Source of the DNA: an uncultured Pseudomonadota bacterium
GTDB lineage: Bacteria; Pseudomonadota; Gammaproteobacteria; Burkholderiales; SCOH01
Assembly (NCBI GenBank): GCA_937863215.1
Contig: CALMFQ010000510.1
Span: 1-7,585, forward strand
Length of the DNA: 7,585 bases
Reading direction: 5' to 3'
Positions 1-5,661 of this stretch are shown in pieces. Position numbers and translations under genes: made by a program. The stretch's first letter is position 1, and each line of letters starts with the position of its first letter. The notes beneath the pieces are model-generated. The model was not told the origin of the DNA, made no database searches, and saw only the letters and a program-made list of their open reading frames with translations.

Positions 1-35
1 TTCAGGGATGTAATAGCCGGTATACGCTACGCTTG

Positions 36-746
36 TTACCAGCCGCCATTCAACTGGCGCCGTTTGCGCGCCTGCCCGGCAAACGTTTGCAGGTCGCTGC
101 TATTGCGGATGTTGGCCGGCAGATGGGCGAGGGCGATCAGGAATAGCTCGGCGCTGACCCAGGCATCGGACAGCGCGTTGTGGCGCTCGAAGCCTTCGAT
201 GTCGAATGCGGCCAGCCAGTCATCGAGCGTTTTGCGCCCCGGCGCCAGTTCCGGGAACAGTGCCGGGCACAGGTCGGCCAGATCCAGCCACTGTAGCGGT
301 TGCTTGCCCAGATATTGCGCCAGTGCGCGGTCGAGCATGGTGCGGTCGAAATCGGCGTGGAAGGCAACCAGGATGTCGCGGCCGGCGAAATGCAGGAAAT
401 CCAGCAGTGCGTCGGCCGGTGCCTGGCCGCTACGCTGTTCCTGCGCGCCGATGCCGTGGATCAGGATGTTGGCGTCGCTGCTGGCCTCGGTTTGCTGCAG
501 CCGGCAGTCGAAACTCTGGCTGACCTGGATCGTCGCTTGCTCGACACCGACTGCCGCCAGCGACAGCAGCCGGTCACGTTGCAGATCGAGGCCGGAGCTT
601 TCGCTATCCATTACCACCCAGCGCTGGCGTGGCAGCGGCTGTTGTTTGGCTGGATGCGGCAGTTGTTGCCACGCGCGCAGGCGCTGCAGTTGCTCGGCGC
701 TCAGCTCTGGGCGCGGGTTTGCTTTGTTGAACGGCCACCAGCTCAT
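36..746 (-). CDS. DnaQ/RNase T-like 3'-5' exonuclease (DEDDh family)
   Basis: Predicted cytoplasmic 3'-5' exonuclease of 236 residues acting on DNA or RNA ends with two metal ions. All DEDDh motifs are visible: Exo I VVMDSESSG (D47, E49), Exo II HADFD (D134), and Exo III HNALSDA (H189, D194). About 40 residues precede the nuclease fold, and a basic KRR tail lies near the C terminus. Exo I reads DSES rather than the commoner DxET, but both acidic residues are kept, so activity is expected. The start codon overlaps the stop of the upstream cNMP/CBS/DUF294 gene in an ATGA (743-746), which indicates translational coupling; a modest GGAAAG stands upstream. Stand-alone exonucleases of this type are distinct from the replicative epsilon subunit, and the true substrate (oligonucleotides, RNA ends or DNA) is unknown. 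Family is secure; the biological role is not. Confidence 0.93.
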   Translation of the reverse strand: MSWWPFNKANPRPELSAEQLQRLRAWQQLPHPAKQQPLPRQRWVVMDSESSGLDLQRDRLLSLAAVGVEQATIQVSQSFDCRLQQTEASSDANILIHGIGAQEQRSGQAPADALLDFLHFAGRDILVAFHADFDRTMLDRALAQYLGKQPLQWLDLADLCPALFPELAPGRKTLDDWLAAFDIEGFERHNALSDAWVSAELFLIALAHLPANIRNSSDLQTFAGQARKRRQLNGGW

Positions 747-2617
747 ATGCGGTAACTTTCCGCCAGCCGGCTTTGCAGCTTGCGCGCCTGGCGCAGGGTT
801 TCTTTCAGAATGCGGCGGTCGAGGCCGGACAGGGTTTTCGGGTCGATGCTGTTGTCCGGCTCTTCACCCTTGTCGATTGCCTGCTGCTGGTGTTGCAGCC
901 GCAACAGCAGCAGGAAGTGGAACGCCTGCACCCAGCCTTCGACGGTTTCCGGCCGCACGCCGGCGGCTTCGCCGTACAGCCGCAGCCGCTGCGCGGTGCT
1001 GTAGGCATCGATGCCGTAGGCGAGGCTGAAAATGCGCGCCGCATCGACGAAAAACAGCGTGCCGTTGACTTTCAGGTCCAGCCCGGTTTTGCCGTCGTGG
1101 GTGCTGAGCACGAAATCGCCGAGCAGGCTCAGCGGCGGCTTGTATTCCAGCGTGTTGTGCGTCAGCGCGTGCAGGAAGCGCGGCTGTTCCTTGATGCATT
1201 TGAGCAGGTGTTCGCGCACTTCGTAGGCCATCCAGAATTCACCCCACACCGGGCGCAGGTCGAAATAGATCTTGGCGTTGAGCAGATTCTGCTGGTTGGC
1301 GGATTCGATCCAGTCGCCGAATTGCAGCCGCCATTCGGCCAGCGACAGGCAGCAATCCGGGTTGCGTGCCATCACATTGCCCTTGCACAGGCTGAAGCCG
1401 CAGGCGGCAAGCCAGTCGTTGGCCTGTTGCGCCACCGGCAGCAGGATCGCGCGCGCCTCGGCGTTGCTCATGCCGTCCGGCGCCTGGAAGATGATGCCGT
1501 TATCCTGATCGGTACCGATGGTCTGCTCCTGGCGGCCCTCCGAGCCGAACGCCAGCCAGCACAGGGCGATGCCCTGCAGCGCCGCGCCTTCGAATGCCAG
1601 CTCGACCACGCGTTCGACCAGCCGGTCGTTGAGAGTGGAGATCAGCTGCGTCAGCTGCTCCGGCGCCACGCCCTGCGCCAGCATGTTCGACGCCAGCTGG
1701 CGGATGTCGCGGCTGATCTGCGCCAGTGTTTCGACATCGTGCGCGTTGTCCATCGCTGTGGCGATCTCGTAGACGCCGATGCGCTGCAGGCTGAACAGAT
1801 CGCGCTCGGCGACGATGCCGATCAGCTTGTCGCGCTCGACGATCAGCAGATGGCGGATGCGGTGGCGTGCCATGGTCAGCGCCGCGTCGAAGGTCAGCGC
1901 CGTCGGTGGCAGCGATACCAGCGTGGTCGACATCAATTCGCTGATCGGCGTCTGTAGCGGCGTCGCCTGGGCTGCATGGGTGAGCACGTCGACCAGGGTG
2001 AAAATGCCCACCGGCTTGCTCTCGCCCTCGGTCATGATCATCGAACCGATGCGCTTTTCTTTCATTTGCCGCAGCACTTCGCCGAGCGTGGTATCCGGCG
2101 CGCAGGTGATCGGCGTGTGTGCCAGCGTGCCGAGCGGGGTATCGCTGTGCTGCTGGTTATTGCGTGTGGTCAGCGCGCTCTGGATGCGCTGGCGCGACAG
2201 CTCCAGCAGATGCGCCAGCCGCTTGGTGCAAAAATCGCGGAACGGCTCGCTGATATTGAGCAGTTGCTGGAAATCCGCCGGCGCCAGCAGGTAGACAAAG
2301 GTATCGGCGCCGGCGCGATAGCTGGAAATCACCGGCCGCCGCGACAGCATTGCACCGAGCGGGAACATCTCGCCCTCGTGCAATTCGAGATAGGGTGTGT
2401 TGGCGTTCGGATCTTCGCTGCGCACCACGCCTTTTTTCAGAATGTGCAGGCTCGGTTCGCCACTGTGGTCCGGCGCCAGCAGGATGCGGCCTTCGTTGAA
2501 ATAGGCGACGGTCAGGCGCTGCGTCAGCCACTGCAGATCGGCTTCGGTCATGCTGTCGAACGGCGCATGCGGGCGTAGTTCGCGGGCAATCTGGGCGCTC
2601 AGCGAGGTGGTGTTCAT
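743..2617 (-). CDS. cNMP-binding / CBS-pair / DUF294 nucleotidyltransferase-like signalling protein
   Basis: Cytoplasmic multidomain signal protein of 624 residues. Domains in order: a cyclic-nucleotide-binding (Crp-like) beta-barrel at about 20-140; two CBS motifs at about 163-215 and 224-280, which usually bind adenine nucleotides; a DUF294 nucleotidyltransferase-like domain at about 305-455 with the GlnD-type signature FGSEGRQEQTIGTDQDNG (G358, S359, D370, D372); and the DUF294 C-terminal helical domain at about 480-620. The catalytic GS and DxD positions are intact, so real nucleotidyl transfer is possible, but target and nucleotide are unknown. The length is typical of the family. An in-frame TAG lies about 35 bases upstream with no other start codon between, so the ATG at 2617 is the earliest possible start. 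No clear Shine-Dalgarno precedes it. The stop overlaps the exonuclease start. In Pseudomonas, related pairs neighbour an acetate-type symporter (from memory). Confidence 0.94.
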   Translation of the reverse strand: MNTTSLSAQIARELRPHAPFDSMTEADLQWLTQRLTVAYFNEGRILLAPDHSGEPSLHILKKGVVRSEDPNANTPYLELHEGEMFPLGAMLSRRPVISSYRAGADTFVYLLAPADFQQLLNISEPFRDFCTKRLAHLLELSRQRIQSALTTRNNQQHSDTPLGTLAHTPITCAPDTTLGEVLRQMKEKRIGSMIMTEGESKPVGIFTLVDVLTHAAQATPLQTPISELMSTTLVSLPPTALTFDAALTMARHRIRHLLIVERDKLIGIVAERDLFSLQRIGVYEIATAMDNAHDVETLAQISRDIRQLASNMLAQGVAPEQLTQLISTLNDRLVERVVELAFEGAALQGIALCWLAFGSEGRQEQTIGTDQDNGIIFQAPDGMSNAEARAILLPVAQQANDWLAACGFSLCKGNVMARNPDCCLSLAEWRLQFGDWIESANQQNLLNAKIYFDLRPVWGEFWMAYEVREHLLKCIKEQPRFLHALTHNTLEYKPPLSLLGDFVLSTHDGKTGLDLKVNGTLFFVDAARIFSLAYGIDAYSTAQRLRLYGEAAGVRPETVEGWVQAFHFLLLLRLQHQQQAIDKGEEPDNSIDPKTLSGLDRRILKETLRQARKLQSRLAESYRI

Positions 2618-2644
2618 GGAGTAAGCCGGAGGTGACGACGCTTC

Positions 2645-2673
2645 AGTCTAGGCGCTGTAGCGCACGAATCCAA
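2645..2673 (-). promoter_or_regulatory. putative sigma70 promoter of the DUF294-exonuclease operon with a dyad in its spacer
   Basis: Reading on the minus strand, TTGGAT (2673-2668) and TAGACT (2650-2645) are separated by exactly 17 bases. They match the -35 at its TTG core and the -10 at four of six positions. Transcription would start near 2638, giving a leader of about 20 bases. The spacer contains the perfect dyad GCGCT-GT-AGCGC (2652-2663), placed where a bound repressor or a MerR-type activator would act. This is a motif reading only. Confidence 0.45.
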
Positions 2674-2696
2674 TCGGGCCGAGCCAATGCATGCGT

Positions 2697-2725
2697 CTGC
2701 AAGCCGCTCTGGAACTGGCTTGCAG
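2697..2725. repeat. perfect 9-bp inverted repeat (stem-loop) between the membrane-protein gene and the DUF294 operon
   Basis: CTGCAAGCC (2697-2705) and GGCTTGCAG (2717-2725) form a perfect 9-bp stem with an 11-base loop. It lies about 43 bases past the stop of the membrane-protein gene and upstream of the DUF294 promoter. No T-run follows on either strand, so it is not a canonical intrinsic terminator. GCTCTG (2706-2711) could instead pair with CAGAGC (2735-2740), giving an alternative structure. It may be a factor-dependent termination or mRNA-end hairpin, or an operator. Confidence 0.4.
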
Positions 2726-2767
2726 GCAAGGCTGCAGAGCGCTGTGGATGCGCCCTGGCGGCCATGC

Positions 2768-3544
2768 TCACGGCTTGAACGGCTTGGCCTCGCGATACAG
2801 GCTGTCGAAAAAGCGTTTGTACGGCTGGAATTGCTCCTCGCCATACAGCAGCTTGCCGCCACCGATGTGGCGCTTGCTGTCGAGAAACCACAGCAGCGCG
2901 ATGTCGGCGTTGATCAGGGCAAAGTCGATCGACTGCAGCGCCGCCGCCTGCGCCTGCAGCTCTTCGTTGGCGTCGATCTGCTTGCGCTGGATGGTGCGCA
3001 GCTGCACCCCGGCCTGCTGCTGCGCCAGCAACAGATCGCGGATGTTCTGCAATTCGCTGTCGTCATCGACAATGAACACCTTGTGGATCGGCACATACTT
3101 GACCTTGATCTTGAGCGCCTGGATATCCAGCGCCAGCGCGGCGTAGCCCTTGTCCAGATGCGCTGCGCGGCTGATGTAATTGGTCGCGCAGTAGTCGCTT
3201 TCGATGCGCCACAGCAGCTCCAGCCATTGCTCCGGCACCTGCTGCCGGCTCAGCTCCAGTTGCGGCGCGCGCAACAGCTCGCCAAGCCGGGCCTGATGGC
3301 TGAAGCGATCGGCCAGCAGGTTGAGAATCTGTTCCTGGCGCTTTTGCTGATCGTCGAATTTCTTGCCCAGCCGGATGAACTCGATGAACATCGTCGTGAT
3401 CAGCGTCGATAGCAGGCCCAGCGCCACTTTCAGCTGCGCGCCGTGATCGCTGAACTGCGGCTGCAGCAGCGTCAGCGTCACCGCCAGGCCGACAGCCAGG
3501 CTGAACAGCTTGAGCGCCATTTCCCAAGAGAGATATTTGTTCAT
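2768..3544 (-). CDS. uncharacterised inner-membrane protein: two N-terminal TM helices and a soluble C-terminal domain
   Basis: I do not recognise a named family. The 258-residue protein has two hydrophobic helices, about 10-29 and 38-58, joined by a short polar loop. The second ends in RLGKK, suggesting that both termini are cytoplasmic. A charged helical, possibly coiled-coil segment follows (about 60-112), then a mixed alpha/beta domain (about 112-256) with alternating strands such as HKVFIVDDD (154-162), GVQLRTI (179-185) and DFALINADIALLWF (207-220). That strand pattern recalls phospholipase-D-like or receiver-like sensor folds, but no HKD motif is present, so enzymatic PLD activity is not supported. 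I chose the ATG at 3544 because AAAGGA lies 8 bases upstream and the hydrophobic segment follows directly. The longer in-frame start at 3607 adds 21 Arg-rich residues with no fitting ribosome site. Its role may be membrane-anchored sensing or scaffolding; this is inference. Confidence 0.8.
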   Translation of the reverse strand: MNKYLSWEMALKLFSLAVGLAVTLTLLQPQFSDHGAQLKVALGLLSTLITTMFIEFIRLGKKFDDQQKRQEQILNLLADRFSHQARLGELLRAPQLELSRQQVPEQWLELLWRIESDYCATNYISRAAHLDKGYAALALDIQALKIKVKYVPIHKVFIVDDDSELQNIRDLLLAQQQAGVQLRTIQRKQIDANEELQAQAAALQSIDFALINADIALLWFLDSKRHIGGGKLLYGEEQFQPYKRFFDSLYREAKPFKP

Positions 3545-3642
3545 GATGGCAGTCCTTTGCCGAAACAGGACGGCGGGCCGGCGTTGCCGGATGCGTCGGC
3601 GGGCCATGATCGAAGCAGGGGTTGATACGGTCGGGGAGGTGC

Positions 3643-3686
3643 TTGCCGTGGCGGCAATTACAGGGGGTATCTATTTGAAGATAGAT
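3643..3686. promoter_or_regulatory. two dyads upstream of the membrane-protein gene
   Basis: The 192-base gap 3545-3736 between the DUF2314 stop and the membrane-protein start holds two inverted repeats. TTGCCG-tgg-CGGCAA lies at 3643-3657 and ATCTAT-ttgaag-ATAGAT at 3669-3686, in the only AT-rich patch of the gap. A -10-like TGTAAT lies between them on the minus strand, but no convincing -35 is at the right distance. They are candidate operator sites or the mRNA end of the DUF2314 gene. Nothing else was recognised in the gap. Confidence 0.3.
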
Positions 3687-3736
3687 GCTTTTCGGTGTGC
3701 CGGGTAGGGTGAAGTCATGGCAACGGCCGGGCGGCT

Positions 3737-4219
3737 TCAGTTGCAGTCGAAACGGTATTCGCGCCGGTACAGGTCTGCCTGCTGCGGCGCCATGCGGCGC
3801 AGCACCGCGCAGGTGGTGTAGCCGCCGAGCTGCTTGCCGTTGCTGACATAGCCCCAATCGACAATGTCGGCACGGCTGAAACGCTGGCGCTGGTCGGCCT
3901 GCAGCGCGGTCAGCGTGCGCGGTTCGTGGGCGATGATGCCGTAGAATGCGTCGCCGTCGCGCTGCAGCTGCGTCATCCACAGCAGCTCGCTGGTGCGGCC
4001 GTCGTGGAGACGCACGCGCAGCTGGAAATGGCTGCTGCCGGCCGGCTGGCGCTCGAATTCGCGCAGGAAGTCGTCCAGCGTGTCGCGTGCCTGGGCCATT
4101 GCCTGGCGCATGTCGGTATCGGTTTCGCTGATCGCGGCCGCCTGGTCGCCGGCCTCGTCGGCCGGAGAGGGCGTGGCAGTCAGCATGCCGAGGCAGAGGA
4201 GATAGGGCCAGCGGGTCAT
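3737..4219 (-). CDS. exported DUF2314 domain protein
   Basis: A 160-residue protein with an N-terminal Sec signal peptide: basic R3, a short hydrophobic core (YLLCLGMLTA) and probable cleavage after A20 in PSPA-DEA. No lipobox is present. The mature protein begins with a helical stretch and then shows the DUF2314 pattern: HFQLRVRLHDG (64-74), ELLWM near 78-82, FYGIIAHEP (92-100), and SRADIVDWGYVSNGKQLGGY (115-134), in which the DWxY element and the glycines near the G-Y-T are typical. Function of the family is unknown; periplasmic location is inferred. The ATG at 4219 is preferred because AGGA sits 5 bases upstream and it places the signal peptide at the N terminus. The reading frame stays open far upstream only because it runs antisense to the LysR gene. 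The gene is divergent from that LysR regulator, which may control it. Confidence 0.85.
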   Translation of the reverse strand: MTRWPYLLCLGMLTATPSPADEAGDQAAAISETDTDMRQAMAQARDTLDDFLREFERQPAGSSHFQLRVRLHDGRTSELLWMTQLQRDGDAFYGIIAHEPRTLTALQADQRQRFSRADIVDWGYVSNGKQLGGYTTCAVLRRMAPQQADLYRREYRFDCN

Positions 4220-4375
4220 CGCAATCCTGTTGCAGTGGGCCAATCGGGGCGGCATTTGCCGCTGTTCAGTCATTGTAGTGCAGGGCGGTGTCTGGCCGGC
4301 ATTTTCGTGGCAAGCACCGGTTGCAGTGTCTATAGTTGGCGCAGTCGGCCGACGGTGCGGGAATGGAGTCTGAGC
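4220..4375. promoter_or_regulatory. divergent promoter region of the DUF2314 and LysR genes, with three related 9-mers
   Basis: For the minus-strand gene a good -10, TACAAT, lies at 4277-4272, about 50 bases before the start codon; no good -35 is at 17 bases. For the LysR gene, TATAGT (4331-4336) with a weak TGGCAA (4308-4313) at 17-base spacing is the best candidate. GTTGCAGTG occurs at 4229-4237 and 4320-4328, and the variant ATTGTAGTG at 4272-4280 overlaps the minus-strand -10. The repeats are candidate binding sites of the LysR protein or another regulator. A GGAG lies 7 bases ahead of the LysR start codon. Confidence 0.4.
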
Positions 4376-5266
4376 ATGGAAATCTATCAGTTGCGGACAT
4401 TCGTTGCGGTGGCGCAGCAGGGGCACCTGACCCAGGCGGCGGAAATCCTGCATTTGTCGCAGCCGGCGGTGACGGCGCAGATCAAGGCGCTGGAGGAAGA
4501 ACTGGCGGTGCCGCTGTTCGAGCGCACCGCCGGTGGCGTAGTGCTGACCAAGGCCGGCATGCTGCTGCTGCCGGAGGCGGAAAAAATCATCGCCGGTGCG
4601 CGCGGCATGCTCAACCGCGCCAAGAGCCTGCACGGCAATCTGGCGGGCAAGGTGCGGCTGGGCACGGTCGGCGATCCGGTGGTGACGCGGCTGGCGGATT
4701 TTCTGGTTGAAGTGTACCGGCATTATCCCTTGCTCGACGTGCATGCCTTTCACAGCATTTCCGGCACGGTGCTCAACGATGTGCGCAAAAAGGAACTGGA
4801 TGCCGGCTTTTTCATCGGCCGCAATCCCTACGTCAACGTCCACAGCCTGGCTTTGCGCGAGCTGACTTTCCGTGTGGTGGCGCCCAAGGCGTGGGAAGAG
4901 CGGCTGGTCGGCACCGGCTGGAAAGACGTCGGCAAGCTGCCGTGGGTGTGGATCAACCAGTTCAATTCCTACCACAAGCTCAGTAACGAGCTGTTCCGCG
5001 AAAAGAATATCGCACCGCAGAAGGTGTTCGAGCTGGATCAGGAAAGCACCACGCTGGCATTGGTCAAGGCCGGGGTCGGCATGTCGCTGATGCGCGATGA
5101 GCTGGCACAGGAGGCGATCGCCAGCGGCGAGGTGATCGAATGGGGCGAGGTGCGCAAGACCACGCCGCTGAATTTCATCTACCCGGCCGAGCGCGAAGGC
5201 GATCCGCTGATCGTGGCGCTGCTCGACATCATGCGCAGCCTGTGGCAGTTGCCGCAGGAGGTTTAG
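4376..5266 (+). CDS. LysR-family transcriptional regulator
   Basis: A 296-residue DNA-binding regulator of normal LysR length. The winged helix-turn-helix occupies residues 1-60, with the classic MEIYQLRTFVAVAQQG start, LTQAAEILHLSQPAVTAQIK recognition region and LFERTAGGVVLTKAG wing. A linker helix runs about 62-88, followed by the periplasmic-binding-protein-like effector domain from about 91 (VRLGTVGD) to 290. In the effector domain, AGFFIG (143-148) and LALVKAGVGMSLMR (227-240) sit at the usual cofactor-pocket and second-subdomain positions. The start at 4376 is supported by GGAG 7 bases upstream and by alignment with the family N terminus; the open frame further upstream is antisense to the DUF2314 gene. 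The inducer cannot be deduced. By the usual LysR arrangement it may regulate itself and the divergent DUF2314 gene. Confidence 0.95.
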   Translation: MEIYQLRTFVAVAQQGHLTQAAEILHLSQPAVTAQIKALEEELAVPLFERTAGGVVLTKAGMLLLPEAEKIIAGARGMLNRAKSLHGNLAGKVRLGTVGDPVVTRLADFLVEVYRHYPLLDVHAFHSISGTVLNDVRKKELDAGFFIGRNPYVNVHSLALRELTFRVVAPKAWEERLVGTGWKDVGKLPWVWINQFNSYHKLSNELFREKNIAPQKVFELDQESTTLALVKAGVGMSLMRDELAQEAIASGEVIEWGEVRKTTPLNFIYPAEREGDPLIVALLDIMRSLWQLPQEV

Positions 5267-5286
5267 GCTCTATCGCCTGCAGCGCC

Positions 5287-5325
5287 AAATAAAAAACCTG
5301 CACAAGAAGAGGTGACTTGTGCAGG
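5287..5325 (-). terminator. strong Rho-independent terminator (minus strand)
   Basis: The perfect 10-bp stem CCTGCACAAG (5297-5306) / CTTGTGCAGG (5316-5325) has a 9-base loop. Read on the minus strand, it is followed at once by TTTTTTATTT (5296-5287). In the plus direction no T-run follows, so it mainly ends minus-strand transcripts: either a long tail of the response-regulator mRNA or the candidate small RNA. It may also form the 3' end hairpin of the LysR mRNA. Confidence 0.85.
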
Positions 5326-5384
5326 CCGTAAAATCTGGAATGTCAACAAACGAGAGAGTTTCCGGGAAATTCCCGTATCCATTG
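5287..5384 (-). ncRNA. candidate intergenic small RNA ending at the intrinsic terminator
   Basis: A transcript of roughly 98 bases is proposed from its parts. A possible minus-strand promoter (TTCAGC at 5419-5414, 17-base spacer, TAACAT at 5396-5391) would start near 5384, and the strong terminator lies at its far end. Near the 5' end is the palindrome CGGGAATTTCCCG (5375-5363), a possible 5' hairpin. An unpaired-looking CU-rich stretch follows, then the terminator hairpin with loop TCACCTCTT, which is complementary to purine-rich GAGGTGA-type ribosome sites. The terminal U-run would suit Hfq binding. No known sRNA family is recognised. The alternative is simply the 3' untranslated tail of the response-regulator mRNA. 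Confidence 0.35.
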
Positions 5385-5418
5385 GCAGACATGTTAGCGA
5401 TCCGCATATGGTTGCTGA

Positions 5419-5434
5419 AGTGACAGATGTCACG
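5419..5434. promoter_or_regulatory. Crp/Fnr-family-like binding site
   Basis: The window AGTGACAGATGTCACG contains the perfect dyad GTGACA-GA-TGTCAC (5420-5433). It reads as GTGA-N6-TCAC, the core of the Crp consensus TGTGA-N6-TCACA, and equally as GTGAC-N4-GTCAC in Fnr-style spacing. Its centre at 5426.5 would lie about 42 bases upstream of the proposed minus-strand start near 5384, the standard class II activator position. The link to that promoter is inferred from spacing alone. Confidence 0.4.
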
Positions 5435-5450
5435 CATGCGCTTTAGGGAT

Positions 5451-5639
5451 GCGCTGATTTATTGGCTGCGCGGGCGAATTGCTACGCACCAAAGGCAGGC
5501 AATTCGCTAAGCAAGCTTCGCTTGCCAAGCTCGGTTGCACTCGTGCGGTGCTCGAAAGCTCACCTATCTTCATGATATGTCTCGCTTTCTGCGCGCCGGG
5601 CTCCTTGCACTTCATCCCGCTCGCCGAATAAATCAGCGC
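5451..5639. mobile_element. MITE-like element bounded by inverted repeats, about 190 bases
   Basis: GCGCTGATTTATT (5451-5463) is repeated in perfect inverted orientation at 5627-5639, and the match continues imperfectly inward to about 24 bases (5451-5474 with 5616-5639). CTTTAG occurs on both sides (5441-5446 and 5642-5647), a possible but not exactly abutting target duplication. The interior is rich in further hairpins: GCGAATTGC/GCAATTCGC (5474-5482/5499-5507), GCAAGC-ttc-GCTTGC (5511-5525) and GCAC-tc-GTGC (5537-5546). No transposase is encoded. The only interior reading frame of note is a minus-strand 47-residue one from 5573, beginning MKIGELSSTARV, probably not a real gene. It fits a non-autonomous transposable repeat sitting 22 bases past the response-regulator stop. 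A structured mRNA 3' region is the alternative. Confidence 0.5.
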
Positions 5640-5661
5640 TTCTTTAGCGCAAGATGCTCGC

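Noticed and set aside
1..35. Short stretch past the exonuclease stop
   Set aside because: It is too short to show a terminator or the end of another gene; nothing could be supported.
773..1957. Long plus-strand open frame (394 codons) across the DUF294 gene
   Set aside because: It lies antisense to a gene with clear domain motifs. The translation is rich in Arg, Gln and Ala and has no family likeness; it is a high-GC shadow frame.
2614..2891. Two minus-strand frames of 82 codons in the gap between the membrane-protein and DUF294 genes
   Set aside because: They lack recognisable motifs, run into flanking genes in other frames, and cover the promoter and stem-loop described there.
3545..3607. 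Alternative N terminus of the membrane protein starting at 3607
   Set aside because: It adds an Arg-rich stretch with no ribosome site; AAAGGA sits 8 bases before the ATG at 3544.
4220..4975. Upstream extension of the DUF2314 frame to 412 codons
   Set aside because: The extension is antisense to the LysR gene. The ATG at 4219 has a ribosome site and begins a proper signal peptide.
5324..5346. Perfect minus-strand -35 TTGACA at 5346-5341
   Set aside because: No acceptable -10 stands at 16-18 bases, and transcription would start inside the terminator hairpin.
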